Positions 1-5,482 are shown, counted from the stretch's first letter. The stretch: 6,792 nucleotides of DNA from Candidatus Caccocola faecipullorum (GCA_018716365.1 DVKA01000109.1:1-6792); one strand, 5' to 3'. Numbers and translations: made by a program. The notes: generated by a model not told the origin, from the sequence alone.

Positions 1-423
1 GGAATAATAGCGGTAACGATGGAAGACGGGCAGATTTTCCAGCATTTCGGACACACGCGCTGGTTCGAGCTCTACGAGATAAAGGGCGGCGCGGTCGCCT
101 CGCACAGGACGCTCGACGCGGAGGGCAGCGGCCACTCGGCGCTCGGCGGCCTGCTGCGCGCCAACGGCGTGAACCTGCTCATCTGCGGCGGCATCGGCGG
201 CGGCGCGAAGAACGTCCTCGCGGCTGCCGGCATCGAACTCATATCGGGCGTCAGCGGCCCCGTCGACGAAGCCGTCAAACTCTACCTCGAAGGCAGACTT
301 CACGACGACCCGTCGGCCGAGTGCCACCACCACGACCACGGAGCCCACGAGTGCGGGCACCACGACGGCGCGCCGCAGGGCGAATGCCGCGGCTGCGGCC
401 ACGAACCGCACAGCTGCAACTAA
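1..423 (+). CDS. NifX/NafY-type (Nitro_FeMo-Co domain) protein with His/Cys-rich tail, 5' partial
   Basis: The frame is open from base 1 (G-I-I-A-V-T) into the ATG at 19. The family normally begins M-(x)-IAVT-x-E-x-GQIFQHFGHT, so the true start is almost certainly left of the window and the ATG at 19 is internal. Numbering from that Met, residues 1-13 carry the GQIFQHFGHT signature, 51-63 the glycine-rich loop (LLICGGIGGGAKN) and 69-92 the usual C-terminal strand and helix of the NifX/NafY/NifB-C-terminal fold. In nitrogen fixers this fold binds FeMo-co or its precursors; in non-fixing anaerobes such proteins are common and their role is unclear. Residues 101-134 form an added tail with nine His and five Cys, a likely metal-binding extension. 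No nitrogenase gene is visible, so a nitrogenase role should not be assumed. The gene is followed directly by a strong terminator. The family call is firm; the function is not. Confidence 0.9.
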   Translation, partial: GIIAVTMEDGQIFQHFGHTRWFELYEIKGGAVASHRTLDAEGSGHSALGGLLRANGVNLLICGGIGGGAKNVLAAAGIELISGVSGPVDEAVKLYLEGRLHDDPSAECHHHDHGAHECGHHDGAPQGECRGCGHEPHSCN

Positions 424-441
424 TTCCATATAAACGTGCAG

Positions 442-476
442 AAAAGCGGCGGGCTTCGGTAAGGCCCGCCGCTTTT
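442..476 (+). terminator. Rho-independent terminator of the NifX-like gene
   Basis: A perfect 13-bp stem (AAAAGCGGCGGGC at 442-454 with its complement at 464-476) encloses a 9-base loop. The stem ends in TTTT and starts in AAAA, so it could work in both directions. It begins 18 bases after the stop codon of the NifX-like gene. Confidence 0.9.
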
Positions 477-549
477 GCGTATGTTGTAACAAATTTTCCG
501 CGATTATCTTTCTTTAAAAGATTTGCGTTCCATCCTTACGTTTCTATCT

Positions 550-566
550 GGTGACAAATTGTCACC
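550..566. promoter_or_regulatory. 17-bp perfect palindrome, candidate operator
   Basis: GGTGACAA-A-TTGTCACC is a perfect two-fold symmetric site with a single central base. This form suits a dimeric DNA-binding protein better than an RNA hairpin. No gene starts nearby: the symporter start lies about 520 bases downstream and the NifX-like stop about 125 bases upstream. Which promoter it would control is not visible. It could also be one copy of a dispersed palindromic element. Confidence 0.5.
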
Positions 567-660
567 GGTAGGATTCGGCTGCCGTATATAACGGAGTAAT
601 TTTGCCACGCGCCTGACGCAGAGCTCAGCGGCTTTTCATTCCCATACGCTGCTGTGTTTG

Positions 661-707
661 ACGACTCTGGGTTCCGCGTCGAAGCGCGGAATGACAAAGT
701 CTGTCGT
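661..707. repeat. Palindromic intergenic repeat (TTCCGCG...CGCGGAATGACA type)
   Basis: A 7-bp inverted repeat TTCCGCG (672-678)/CGCGGAA (685-691) around TCGAAG is framed by CTGGG on the left and TGACA on the right, with an outer ACGAC (661-665)/GTCGT (703-707) pair. The arrangement CTGG-(A/G)TTCC-arm-loop-arm-GGAATGACA resembles the short palindromic intergenic repeats seen in many copies in diverse bacterial genomes. Only one copy is in this window, so repetition is inferred from resemblance rather than seen. Confidence 0.55.
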
Positions 708-897
708 TGTTTCTATTTTGAAGTTTGACGATTATAAGCCTTGTGATATTTCACACCCACAAAACGTAATACACGCATGGCCTGTGCGTTCGCCGCGCCG
801 CAGCCCGTCTGAGCGCGGTGTTGCGAAACAATTTTCGCTTTATTTAACTTAATATTTTCATTGCCATGTGCGTCTGAAATATTTTTCATAGCTTCCA

Positions 898-926
898 TAG
901 TAATTTTAAAGACAATGCTGTATAAT
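898..926 (+). promoter_or_regulatory. Candidate promoter for the symporter leader
   Basis: A perfect -10 hexamer TATAAT lies at 921-926. The -35 region at the 17-base spacing (TAGTAA, 898-903) is weak, so an activator may be needed. A second possibility is TTGACC (967-972) with AATAAT (988-993), at a short 15-base spacing. Either would read into the symporter at 1086, giving a leader of roughly 90-155 bases that includes the tandem repeat or hairpin. Confidence 0.45.
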
Positions 927-980
927 GCCAAAAGCGGAAAGAGACGTTCAAAAGATTCGTTTCAGGTTGACCGCGTTCAG

Positions 981-1002
981 ATACGACAATAATACGACAA
1001 TA
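981..1002. repeat. Perfect 11-bp tandem direct repeat upstream of the symporter
   Basis: ATACGACAATA occurs twice without a gap (981-991 and 992-1002). The 11-base period is close to one helical turn, so both copies face the same side of the DNA. This suits cooperative binding of a response regulator or similar activator. It lies 84 bases upstream of the symporter start and overlaps the weaker promoter candidate (TTGACC at 967-972). Confidence 0.6.
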
Positions 1003-1009
1003 AATAATT

Positions 1010-1036
1010 AAGCCGTCCGGCCGGCGGCTTTCTTTA
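1010..1036 (+). terminator. Terminator-like hairpin in the symporter leader
   Basis: AAGCCGTC (1010-1017) pairs with GGCGGCTT (1023-1030), eight pairs with one G-U, across a 5-base loop. TTTCTTTA follows. It is a short intrinsic terminator or attenuator lying between the promoter candidate at 921 and the symporter ATG at 1086. It could end a roughly 100-base leader RNA. No alternative antiterminator fold was identified. Confidence 0.4.
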
Positions 1037-1085
1037 TAGAGCGGCACATTTATCAAATACAACGCGAAAGGGGAATTCTTTTCTT

Positions 1086-2336
1086 ATGTCAGAATCGAAC
1101 AGCGTACTTAAGTCTTACCGCTTCCCGATCATCCTGCTCGGAGCCATCGCGCTCGGCTGCGTAATCGGCGCCGTTATGGGCGAGAGGGCCCTCATCCTCA
1201 AGCCGCTCGGCGACCTCTTCATCAATGCGATGTTCATGGTCGTCGTTCCGCTCGTCTTCTCGACGATATGCAGCGCCGTCGCCTCGATGTCGTCGATGGA
1301 GCGCCTCGGCAAGGTTATGAAGTCTCTCGTCCTCGTCTTCACGGTCACGGGCGCGATAGCGGCGCTGCTGATGCTCGTCACCGTCACGCTCTTCCCGCCG
1401 GCGGAGGGCGTCCACATTGAAATGCAGGCGGCGGGCGAAATTCAGGCGCTCAGCACGCCCGACCAGATAGTCAAGGCCGTCACGACCGACGACTTCGTCA
1501 AGTTGCTTTCGCGCAACGCGATGCTGCCGCTCATACTCTTCACGATATTCTTCGGTTTCTGCCTCCAGTCGCTCGGCGAGCGCGGGCGCGCCGTCGGACG
1601 CGGCATCGGCGTCTTCGCCGACGCGATGCTCAAGATGGTGCAGTACCTTATGTACTACGCCCCCATCGGACTCATGGCCTACTTCGCGACGCTCGTCGGC
1701 GACTACGGCCCGAAGCTCCTCGGCGCTTACTTCCGCGCGATAGTCATCTACCACATCGCGACCTTCGGATATTTCTTCGTAGCCTTCACGATTTACTCGT
1801 GGTGGGCGACGCAGGGCAAGGGCGTCCGCACCTTCTGGACGAACATAATCCCGCCGGCGCTCATGGCGCTCGGCTCGGGCAGCAGCACCGCGACGCTGCC
1901 GCTCAACCTCGAAGCGGCCTCGAAGATGGGCATCCCGCGCGACATCAGCGAGATAGCGCTTCCGATAGGCGCGACCGCGCACATGGAAGGCTCCTGCCTC
2001 TCCGGTATTCTTAAAATTTCGTTCCTCTTCGGAATCTTCGGCCTGCCCTTCGACGGCATAGGCACGATGGCGACGGCCGTCACCGTCGCGGTGCTCTCCG
2101 GCGTCGTCCTCTCCGGCATCCCGGGCGGCGGCCTCGTCGGCGAAATGCTCATCGTCAGCCTCTACGGCTTCCCGCCCGAGGCCTTCCCGATAATTGCGAC
2201 GATCGGCTTCCTCGTCGACCCCGCCGCGACGATGGTCAACGCGACCGGCGACACCTGCTCGTCCCTCATCATCTCACGCCTCGTCGAAGGCAAGGACTGG
2301 TTCGTCAAGGCGATGGCAGGCAAAGAAGCGGCGTAA
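1086..2336 (+). CDS. DAACS-family sodium:dicarboxylate/amino-acid symporter
   Basis: This is a complete 416-aa integral membrane protein of the glutamate-transporter (SDF, GltPh/DctA/SstT) family, which moves dicarboxylates or amino acids inward with Na+ or H+ by an elevator mechanism. The whole length is hydrophobic with the family's re-entrant loops: HP1 GSGSSTATLP (263-272), the TM7 motif slot HMEGS (299-303; NMDGT in GltPh), HP2 GIPGGG (344-349) and TM8 D378-P-A-A-T-M-V-N385-A-T-G-D389. Against GltPh, D378, T382, N385 and D389 match Asp394, Thr398, Asn401 and Asp405, but Ala381 replaces Arg397, which clamps the acidic side chain. This argues against a standard glutamate/aspartate substrate. 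The start is set by GAAAGGGG at 1066-1073, 12 bases before the ATG. It is a monocistronic gene with its own leader and a strong terminator. The family call is secure; the substrate is unknown. Confidence 0.95.
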   Translation: MSESNSVLKSYRFPIILLGAIALGCVIGAVMGERALILKPLGDLFINAMFMVVVPLVFSTICSAVASMSSMERLGKVMKSLVLVFTVTGAIAALLMLVTVTLFPPAEGVHIEMQAAGEIQALSTPDQIVKAVTTDDFVKLLSRNAMLPLILFTIFFGFCLQSLGERGRAVGRGIGVFADAMLKMVQYLMYYAPIGLMAYFATLVGDYGPKLLGAYFRAIVIYHIATFGYFFVAFTIYSWWATQGKGVRTFWTNIIPPALMALGSGSSTATLPLNLEAASKMGIPRDISEIALPIGATAHMEGSCLSGILKISFLFGIFGLPFDGIGTMATAVTVAVLSGVVLSGIPGGGLVGEMLIVSLYGFPPEAFPIIATIGFLVDPAATMVNATGDTCSSLIISRLVEGKDWFVKAMAGKEAA

Positions 2337-2360
2337 CGGCTGCAAAAATACGGACAGGAG

Positions 2361-2385
2361 CGCGGCCTTCGGGCCGCGTTTTTTA
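2361..2385 (+). terminator. Rho-independent terminator of the symporter gene
   Basis: CGCGGCC (2361-2367) and GGCCGCG (2372-2378) form a perfect 7-bp GC stem with a TTCG tetraloop, followed by six T. It lies 24 bases after the symporter stop. Confidence 0.93.
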
Positions 2386-2442
2386 TATGCGCGCATCCGC
2401 GCCGTTCCGCCAGCGCAGCGGAGCGCACCGGAGAAAAGGTTT

Positions 2443-2470
2443 GCGCCCTCCGCGGGATTTCGGAGGGCGC
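2443..2470. terminator. Strong hairpin, possible terminator
   Basis: GCGCCCTCCG (2443-2452) pairs perfectly with CGGAGGGCGC (2461-2470) over an 8-base loop. On the plus strand AAAG upstream (2435-2438) could pair with CTTT downstream (2472-2475). On the minus strand AAACCTTTTC follows. Neither side has a full T-run, so direction and efficiency are uncertain. It could be a second terminator for the symporter or the 3' end of a minus-strand small RNA. Confidence 0.5.
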
Positions 2471-2588
2471 GCTTTGTGTGTTGGGAAGGTTATGAGACTT
2501 ATAGGAGAGAGAGTGTGGTAAACCGGCGAGAGTCTCCGAACATGGCCGAAGGGAAGCCTGCCCGGAAATCTTTCGTCTTTGTCTCTGT

Positions 2589-2604
2589 GTTAGCACTTGC
2601 TAAC
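2589..2604. promoter_or_regulatory. 16-bp perfect palindrome, candidate operator
   Basis: GTTAGCA-CT-TGCTAAC is perfectly symmetric. It sits just downstream of the minus-strand -10 candidate (2618-2623), where a bound repressor would block initiation. Its GTTAGC/GCTAAC half-sites also occur near the promoter of the small membrane protein gene at 5470-5490. TTAG/CTAA half-sites resemble DtxR/IdeR/MntR-type boxes, but the regulator is not known from this sequence. Confidence 0.5.
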
Positions 2605-2617
2605 CAACGACGCGATT

Positions 2618-2646
2618 ATATTAACAGCGGCCGGCCGATATGTCAA
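2618..2646 (-). promoter_or_regulatory. Minus-strand sigma-70-type promoter candidate
   Basis: Read on the minus strand, a perfect TTGACA (complement of 2641-2646) is followed after 17 bases by TAATAT (complement of 2618-2623). A better hexamer, TATAAT (complement of 2615-2620), lies at a 20-base spacing. The start would fall near 2611, at the edge of the palindrome at 2589-2604. No minus-strand gene with a ribosome site follows before the symporter terminator, so the product would be a non-coding RNA. Confidence 0.5.
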
Positions 2647-2880
2647 TCCTTTCGGTGAAGATTGCGGCGAAACTTTCCGGCGCGGTCTTCGCTGTGAAAA
2701 CAGCCGCGATTTCCCGTCTCGGCGCAGAGCGCGGGCGGCTGCGGCGTCCGCGCGGCGCGGCGGCAAAATCCGGCGCGCTGGGCGGAATGGGCCGGGGCGC
2801 GCGAAGCGGCGGAGAGCGCCGCGCGTTCCGGGGAGCCGCCTCCGCTTCCCGCCGCGGTGGTATTATCAGAACCGCCGCGA

Positions 2881-2921
2881 TGTTATAATCGCCTTACGTT
2901 AGTTGCGCCTGATGATATAAA
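2881..2921 (+). promoter_or_regulatory. Promoter(s) of the methyltransferase gene
   Basis: Two extended -10 elements lie in series: TG-T-TATAAT (2881-2889) and TG-A-TATAAA (2913-2921). Neither has a clear -35 hexamer, which is typical of extended -10 promoters. An imperfect 9-bp inverted repeat (2853-2861 with 2871-2879, one T-G) flanks the -35 zone of the first and may be a regulatory site. The leader would be about 20-50 bases. Confidence 0.55.
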
Positions 2922-2944
2922 TTCAGCCGATTGGAGGCATTTGA

Positions 2945-3568
2945 ATGCTAAAGGACTTATTCAGGGAAAGCGGCTGCCCGCGCGGCAAGGTCGGCAAGCT
3001 GATTCTCTCGATGATGAACAGAGGCCACAGGGAGCTGCACGAGTGGGCGCTCTCGCTCGTAGAAATAGCGCCGCGTTCGCGGGCGCTGGACATAGGATGC
3101 GGCGGCGGCTCGGCGATGGCGCTGCTGCTGCGGCGCTGCCGCGAGGGCAAAGTCTGCGGCATAGACGTCTCGGAGTGCGGCCTCGAGTGCAGCACGCGGC
3201 GCAACGCGAAGGCGATAGCCGCGGGCCGCTGCGAGGTGCGCGCGGGAAGCGCCGAGGCTGTCCCCTACCCGCCGGGATATTTCGACATTGCGACGGCCTT
3301 CGAGACGCTCTACTTCTGGCCGGACCTCGACGGAGCATTCGCCGAGGTCCGGCGCGCGCTCAAGCCCGGCGGGACGTTCCTGATCGCAAACCACCAGAGC
3401 GACCCCGAACGCCCGGAGTGGACCGACGTGGTGGACAACATGACGGTCTACGGCGAGGCAGAGATAACGGAGCGCCTGTCGCGCGCCGGATTCGCCGAAA
3501 TCGCGGCGCACCGCAGCGAAAAAGGCTGGCTCTGCGTAATTGCGAAAAAGCCGGAGATGCGCGGCTAG
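2945..3568 (+). CDS. Class I SAM-dependent methyltransferase
   Basis: This 207-aa soluble protein transfers a methyl group from S-adenosylmethionine to an unidentified acceptor. Motif I LDIGCGGGS (48-56) is the SAM-binding glycine loop; GID (72-74) supplies the acidic residue that binds the ribose at the end of strand 2; AFETLYFWPDL (118-128) is the motif II/III region; LKPGGTF (139-145) is the usual turn before strand 5. The length and the CGGGSA loop suit the Methyltransf_11/25 group. The N-terminal 40 residues (helical, with a GHRELHEWAL stretch) are the cap that usually sets the substrate, and I do not recognise it. GGAGG at 2933-2937, 7 bases before the ATG, fixes the start. It appears monocistronic: its own promoter precedes it and a terminator follows. 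Family certain; substrate unknown. Confidence 0.93.
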   Translation: MLKDLFRESGCPRGKVGKLILSMMNRGHRELHEWALSLVEIAPRSRALDIGCGGGSAMALLLRRCREGKVCGIDVSECGLECSTRRNAKAIAAGRCEVRAGSAEAVPYPPGYFDIATAFETLYFWPDLDGAFAEVRRALKPGGTFLIANHQSDPERPEWTDVVDNMTVYGEAEITERLSRAGFAEIAAHRSEKGWLCVIAKKPEMRG

Positions 3569-3600
3569 CGGCGTAGTTTACGCACACGGCGCAGATATAC

Positions 3601-3637
3601 AAAAAACAGGCCGGGGCTTTGCGCCTCGGCCTGTTTT
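3601..3637. terminator. Bidirectional terminator between the methyltransferase and hydG
   Basis: AAAACAGGCCG (3603-3613) pairs with CGGCCTGTTTT (3627-3637), and the stem continues inward with GGG pairing to CCT (one G-T) around a 7-base loop. TTTT closes it on the plus strand and six T (complement of 3601-3606) on the minus strand. It serves the two convergent genes, which end at 3568 and 3676. Confidence 0.92.
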
Positions 3638-3675
3638 GATTGGAAGGGAGTTTTATGGTTTGATGCGTTTTGTGT

Positions 3676-5103
3676 TTAGAAGTAGAGGTCCTGCGCGCCT
3701 TCTTCGAGTTTTTTGAGGCGTTCTTTCGTCAGTTCGCGGACGCGCTCGCTCGGTATCTGCTCTACTTCCTTCGCTATGACTTTCTCTCCGAGTTCTTTCA
3801 GGTGGTCGGAGCCGTAGCCGAGGAGGTATTCTTTGAAGGTGAGTATCGCGTTCGGCTGGCAGATGTTGCGTATCTGGCCCGATTTCGCAAGGGACATGAA
3901 GCGGTCGCCGGTGCGTCCCTGGCGGTAGCAGGCGGTGCAGTAGCTCGGGATGTAGCCGTCTTCGCAGAGCCACGTGAGGACTTCGTCTGGCGTGCGGTCG
4001 TCGGAGATTTTGAACTGCGCGGTGTCTGGGCTGTCGGGCTGGCCGATTTCCTTGTGGTAGCCGCCGATGCCGGTGCAGGAGCCGGCGCTGCACTGCGATA
4101 TGCCAAGGTCGAGTTCCTTGCGGCGCGTCTCCGGCGTTTCGCGCGTCGAGATTATCATGCCGGTGTAGGGCGTCGCCACGCGCAGCGTCGCGATAATGCG
4201 GAGGAACTGATCGTCGGTCGGAATGTAGGGGAAGGTCTTGATGTCAACGCCTTCCGCCTCGCGCAGGCGCGGGACGGAGATGGTGTGCGGCCCGACGCCG
4301 CAGACTTTTTCTAGGTTCTCGGCGAGCATGAGCTGTGCGACGGTCTCATATTTGTAGTCGTAGAGTCCGTAGAGGACGCCGGTGCCGACGTCGTCGATGC
4401 CGCCCTCCTGCGCACGGTGGAGCGCCGTCGTATGCCAGTTGTAGATGCTCTTCGGCCCCGTCGGGTGGAGCTTTGCGTAGGTCGGACGGTGGAAGGTCTC
4501 CTGGAAGAGGATGTACGTCCCGATCTGCGCCGCTTTGAGGCGCTTGAATTCCTCGACAGTCGTAGCCGCGATGTTGACGTTTATCCTGCGGATGGAGTCG
4601 CCGCGCGAGTTACGGTAGGCGTAGACTCGCTCCATGCACTGAATGATGTAGTCGAGCGGCGAGTTGACGGGGTCTTCCCCGGACTCCATCGCTATGCGCT
4701 TGTGTCCTAGCGCGAGTATCGCGTCTGTCTCCTGGTCTATCTCCTGCATCGTCAGCTTCTTGCGGAACATATTGCAGTTCCCCGCGTGAAAGCCGCAGTA
4801 GGTGCAGCCGTTGACGCAGTAATTCGACACGTACAGCGGAGCGAAAAGGACGATGCGCCGCCCGTAGATGCGCTCTTTTATCTCCTTTGCGAGCGAGTAC
4901 AGTTCGTTCTCAAGCTCCGGGTCGGTAATTTCAAGGAACACCGCCGCCTCGCGGTGGTCGAGGCCGTGGCACTCTCGCGCCTTCGCTATGAGGTCGCGCA
5001 CAGCGCCCTTGTCTGCGGCCAATTTTTTGGCCTGCTCCAGAGTTCCTAGTATTTCGGCGTCGTCTATGAACGAAGCGTCCTGAAACTGGTTTTTGTCGTA
5101 CAT
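3676..5103 (-). CDS. hydG: [FeFe]-hydrogenase H-cluster maturase HydG (radical SAM tyrosine lyase)
   Basis: HydG cleaves tyrosine to p-cresol and a fragment that yields CO and cyanide, building the Fe(CO)2(CN) unit of the hydrogenase H-cluster in the cytoplasm. The 475-aa length matches the family. C96-V-N-G-C100-T-Y-C103 is the radical SAM CX3CX2C cluster site; C389-T-A-C392 followed 22 residues later by C415 is the HydG-specific CX2CX22C site for the C-terminal five-iron cluster. H273 in CGVGPHTIS is the likely ligand of the extra 'dangler' iron. All three cluster signatures are intact, which separates it from the thiamine enzyme ThiH. The frame is open upstream to a TTG at 5295, but the AGGAGGG site and family length place the start at 5103. 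HydE, HydF and the hydrogenase are not in the window. A long leader with a terminator suggests attenuation. Confidence 0.97.
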   Translation of the reverse strand: MYDKNQFQDASFIDDAEILGTLEQAKKLAADKGAVRDLIAKARECHGLDHREAAVFLEITDPELENELYSLAKEIKERIYGRRIVLFAPLYVSNYCVNGCTYCGFHAGNCNMFRKKLTMQEIDQETDAILALGHKRIAMESGEDPVNSPLDYIIQCMERVYAYRNSRGDSIRRINVNIAATTVEEFKRLKAAQIGTYILFQETFHRPTYAKLHPTGPKSIYNWHTTALHRAQEGGIDDVGTGVLYGLYDYKYETVAQLMLAENLEKVCGVGPHTISVPRLREAEGVDIKTFPYIPTDDQFLRIIATLRVATPYTGMIISTRETPETRRKELDLGISQCSAGSCTGIGGYHKEIGQPDSPDTAQFKISDDRTPDEVLTWLCEDGYIPSYCTACYRQGRTGDRFMSLAKSGQIRNICQPNAILTFKEYLLGYGSDHLKELGEKVIAKEVEQIPSERVRELTKERLKKLEEGAQDLYF

Positions 5104-5111
5104 ACTCCGCA

Positions 5112-5118
5112 CCCTCCT
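5112..5118 (-). promoter_or_regulatory. Ribosome binding site deciding the hydG start
   Basis: AGGAGGG on the minus strand lies 8 bases before the ATG at 5103. It fixes this start over the in-frame TTG 64 codons upstream, whose extra residues run through the terminator hairpin and do not look like HydG. Confidence 0.9.
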
Positions 5119-5157
5119 GTTTTTTATGCCGCCCGTGCGATTCCCCGCAGTCCGTAT

Positions 5158-5190
5158 AAAAAAGGCCCCTCGTCCGGCGGACGAAGGGCC
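5158..5190 (-). terminator. Intrinsic terminator in the hydG leader (candidate attenuator)
   Basis: On the minus strand GGCCCTTCGTCC (from 5190) pairs with GGACGAGGGGCC (to 5164), 12 pairs over a 3-base loop, followed by six T (5163-5158). The one irregular pair is G-U in the minus-strand RNA but a C-A mismatch in the plus-strand RNA, so the minus strand is the functional one. It lies 55 bases before the hydG ATG with no minus-strand gene upstream of it, so it probably controls read-through into hydG. Confidence 0.8.
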
Positions 5191-5334
5191 ATAACTGTGC
5201 TTTATCTTCCGGCTCCTTCTCTCCGAACGGAACATCCGGTCAGACAGATGGTTCTTCCTCGCAGCCAAATGCCGTGCGTCCCGGAGATCCTCCAAGCGCG
5301 CGGAAGTTGCAGGCGGCGTTTCTTTTGATATTAC
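5191..5334 (-). ncRNA. hydG 5' leader, candidate cis-regulatory RNA of unknown type
   Basis: Transcription from the candidate promoter at 5341-5369 would begin near 5334 and give about 145 bases of untranslated RNA before the terminator stem. I compared it by eye with common riboswitch cores (SAM, TPP, cobalamin, FMN, glycine, lysine, c-di-GMP, T-box) and recognise none. Short self-complementary pieces are present, such as GGAG-GAT-CTCC and a CCGG/CCGG pair, but I could not derive a confident fold or an antiterminator. Confidence 0.4.
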
Positions 5335-5340
5335 GCGCTT

Positions 5341-5369
5341 ATTTTAACAATCTTAGAGGCCGATAGCAA
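5341..5369 (-). promoter_or_regulatory. hydG: Candidate hydG promoter
   Basis: On the minus strand TTGCTA (complement of 5364-5369) and TAAAAT (complement of 5341-5346) are spaced exactly 17 bases. They match the consensus hexamers at 4/6 and 5/6. It lies about 230 bases upstream of the hydG ATG and is divergent from the promoter at 5450. Confidence 0.5.
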
Positions 5370-5397
5370 GGAAATTTTTCAGGCTGCGCCGACGCTG

Positions 5398-5411
5398 TAA
5401 GCAATTGCTTA
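5398..5411. promoter_or_regulatory. 14-bp palindrome between the divergent promoters
   Basis: TAAGCAATTGCTTA is perfectly symmetric and lies about 30 bases upstream of the -35 of the hydG promoter candidate and about 40 upstream of the -10 of the plus-strand promoter. The placement suits a regulator acting on one or both genes, but no regulator is identified. Confidence 0.4.
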
Positions 5412-5449
5412 TAAAAGAGTAAGCGGAAGCTCACTATCTCGCTGTTAAG

Positions 5450-5458
5450 TGATATAAT
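5450..5458 (+). promoter_or_regulatory. Extended -10 promoter of the small membrane protein / P-type ATPase unit
   Basis: TG-A-TATAAT is a perfect extended -10. There is no clear -35 at 16-18 bases, which is acceptable for this class. The start would be near 5465, giving a leader of about 50 bases before the ATG at 5517, with the palindrome at 5468-5482 at its beginning. Confidence 0.65.
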
Positions 5459-5467
5459 CGTTCGCGT

Positions 5468-5482
5468 CGGCTAACTTAGCCG
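5468..5482. promoter_or_regulatory. 15-bp palindrome just downstream of the promoter, candidate metal-responsive operator
   Basis: CGGCTAA-C-TTAGCCG is perfectly symmetric. It starts 9 bases after the -10 hexamer, so a bound repressor would overlap the transcription start. A further GCTAAC copy at 5485-5490 repeats the GCTAAC at 5470-5475, 15 bases apart. The TTAG/CTAA half-sites recall DtxR/IdeR/MntR boxes, fitting for a metal-transport unit, but the regulator is inferred only. Confidence 0.55.

Larger units (their letters stand above)
477..1085. other. Long intergenic region, no supported gene
   Basis: About 610 bases are AT-richer than the flanking genes. The short open frames here (for example 658-852 plus and 713-931 minus) lack ribosome sites or a convincing start and have no family resemblance. 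The region holds the 17-bp palindrome at 550-566, a palindromic repeat at 661-707, a short GCGAAA/TTTCGC inverted repeat at 823-838 followed by a T-rich stretch, a TATAAT at 921-926, an 11-bp tandem repeat at 981-1002 and a hairpin at 1010-1036. The last three probably belong to the leader of the downstream symporter. Confidence 0.7.
2386..2944. other. Long intergenic region, possible small RNA on the minus strand
   Basis: About 560 bases without a convincing protein gene. Open frames across 2597-2902 and 2640-2888 are Arg/Ala-rich by-products of high GC with no ribosome site. It holds a 10-bp-stem hairpin (2443-2470), a 16-bp palindrome (2589-2604), a minus-strand promoter candidate (2618-2646), a very GC-rich stretch from about 2700 to 2850 in which I see no feature, and the methyltransferase promoter at its right end. 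Confidence 0.6.

Noticed and set aside
713..931. 72-codon minus-strand frame (TTG start) in the first long gap
   Set aside because: No ribosome site or family resemblance, and the plus-strand TATAAT at 921-926 overlaps its beginning. I cannot exclude a remnant.
1089..1982. 297-codon open frame on the minus strand
   Set aside because: It lies wholly inside the symporter gene, is made of Arg/Glu/Asp/His-rich sequence typical of the antisense frame of GC-biased codons, and has no ribosome site.
2162..2596. 144-codon minus-strand frame starting at a GTG inside the 16-bp palindrome
   Set aside because: No ribosome site, the GTG is part of the palindrome, the frame crosses two hairpins and runs into the symporter gene. 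A non-coding RNA explains the minus-strand promoter better.
2591..2604. CIRCE heat-shock operator (TTAGCACT...)
   Set aside because: The left half resembles the CIRCE half-site TTAGCACTC, but the 9-base spacer and the GAGTGCTAA right half are missing and no chaperone gene is near.
2640..2888. 82-codon plus-strand frame before the methyltransferase
   Set aside because: Arg/Gly/Ala-rich low-complexity product of GC-rich DNA, without a ribosome site; it ends in the methyltransferase promoter.
2857..3576. 239-codon plus-strand frame overlapping the methyltransferase
   Set aside because: It is a shifted frame of the methyltransferase gene, which has the clear SAM motifs and GGAGG site. The alternative is Arg-rich and crosses the promoter.
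3670..4314. 214-codon plus-strand frame opposite hydG
   Set aside because: Antisense shadow of hydG. HydG has every diagnostic cysteine, and this frame resembles no family.
5104..5295. N-terminal extension of HydG from a TTG at 5295
   Set aside because: The extra 64 residues run through an intrinsic terminator, are Arg-rich and unlike HydG. The AGGAGGG site and the normal 475-aa length support the ATG at 5103.
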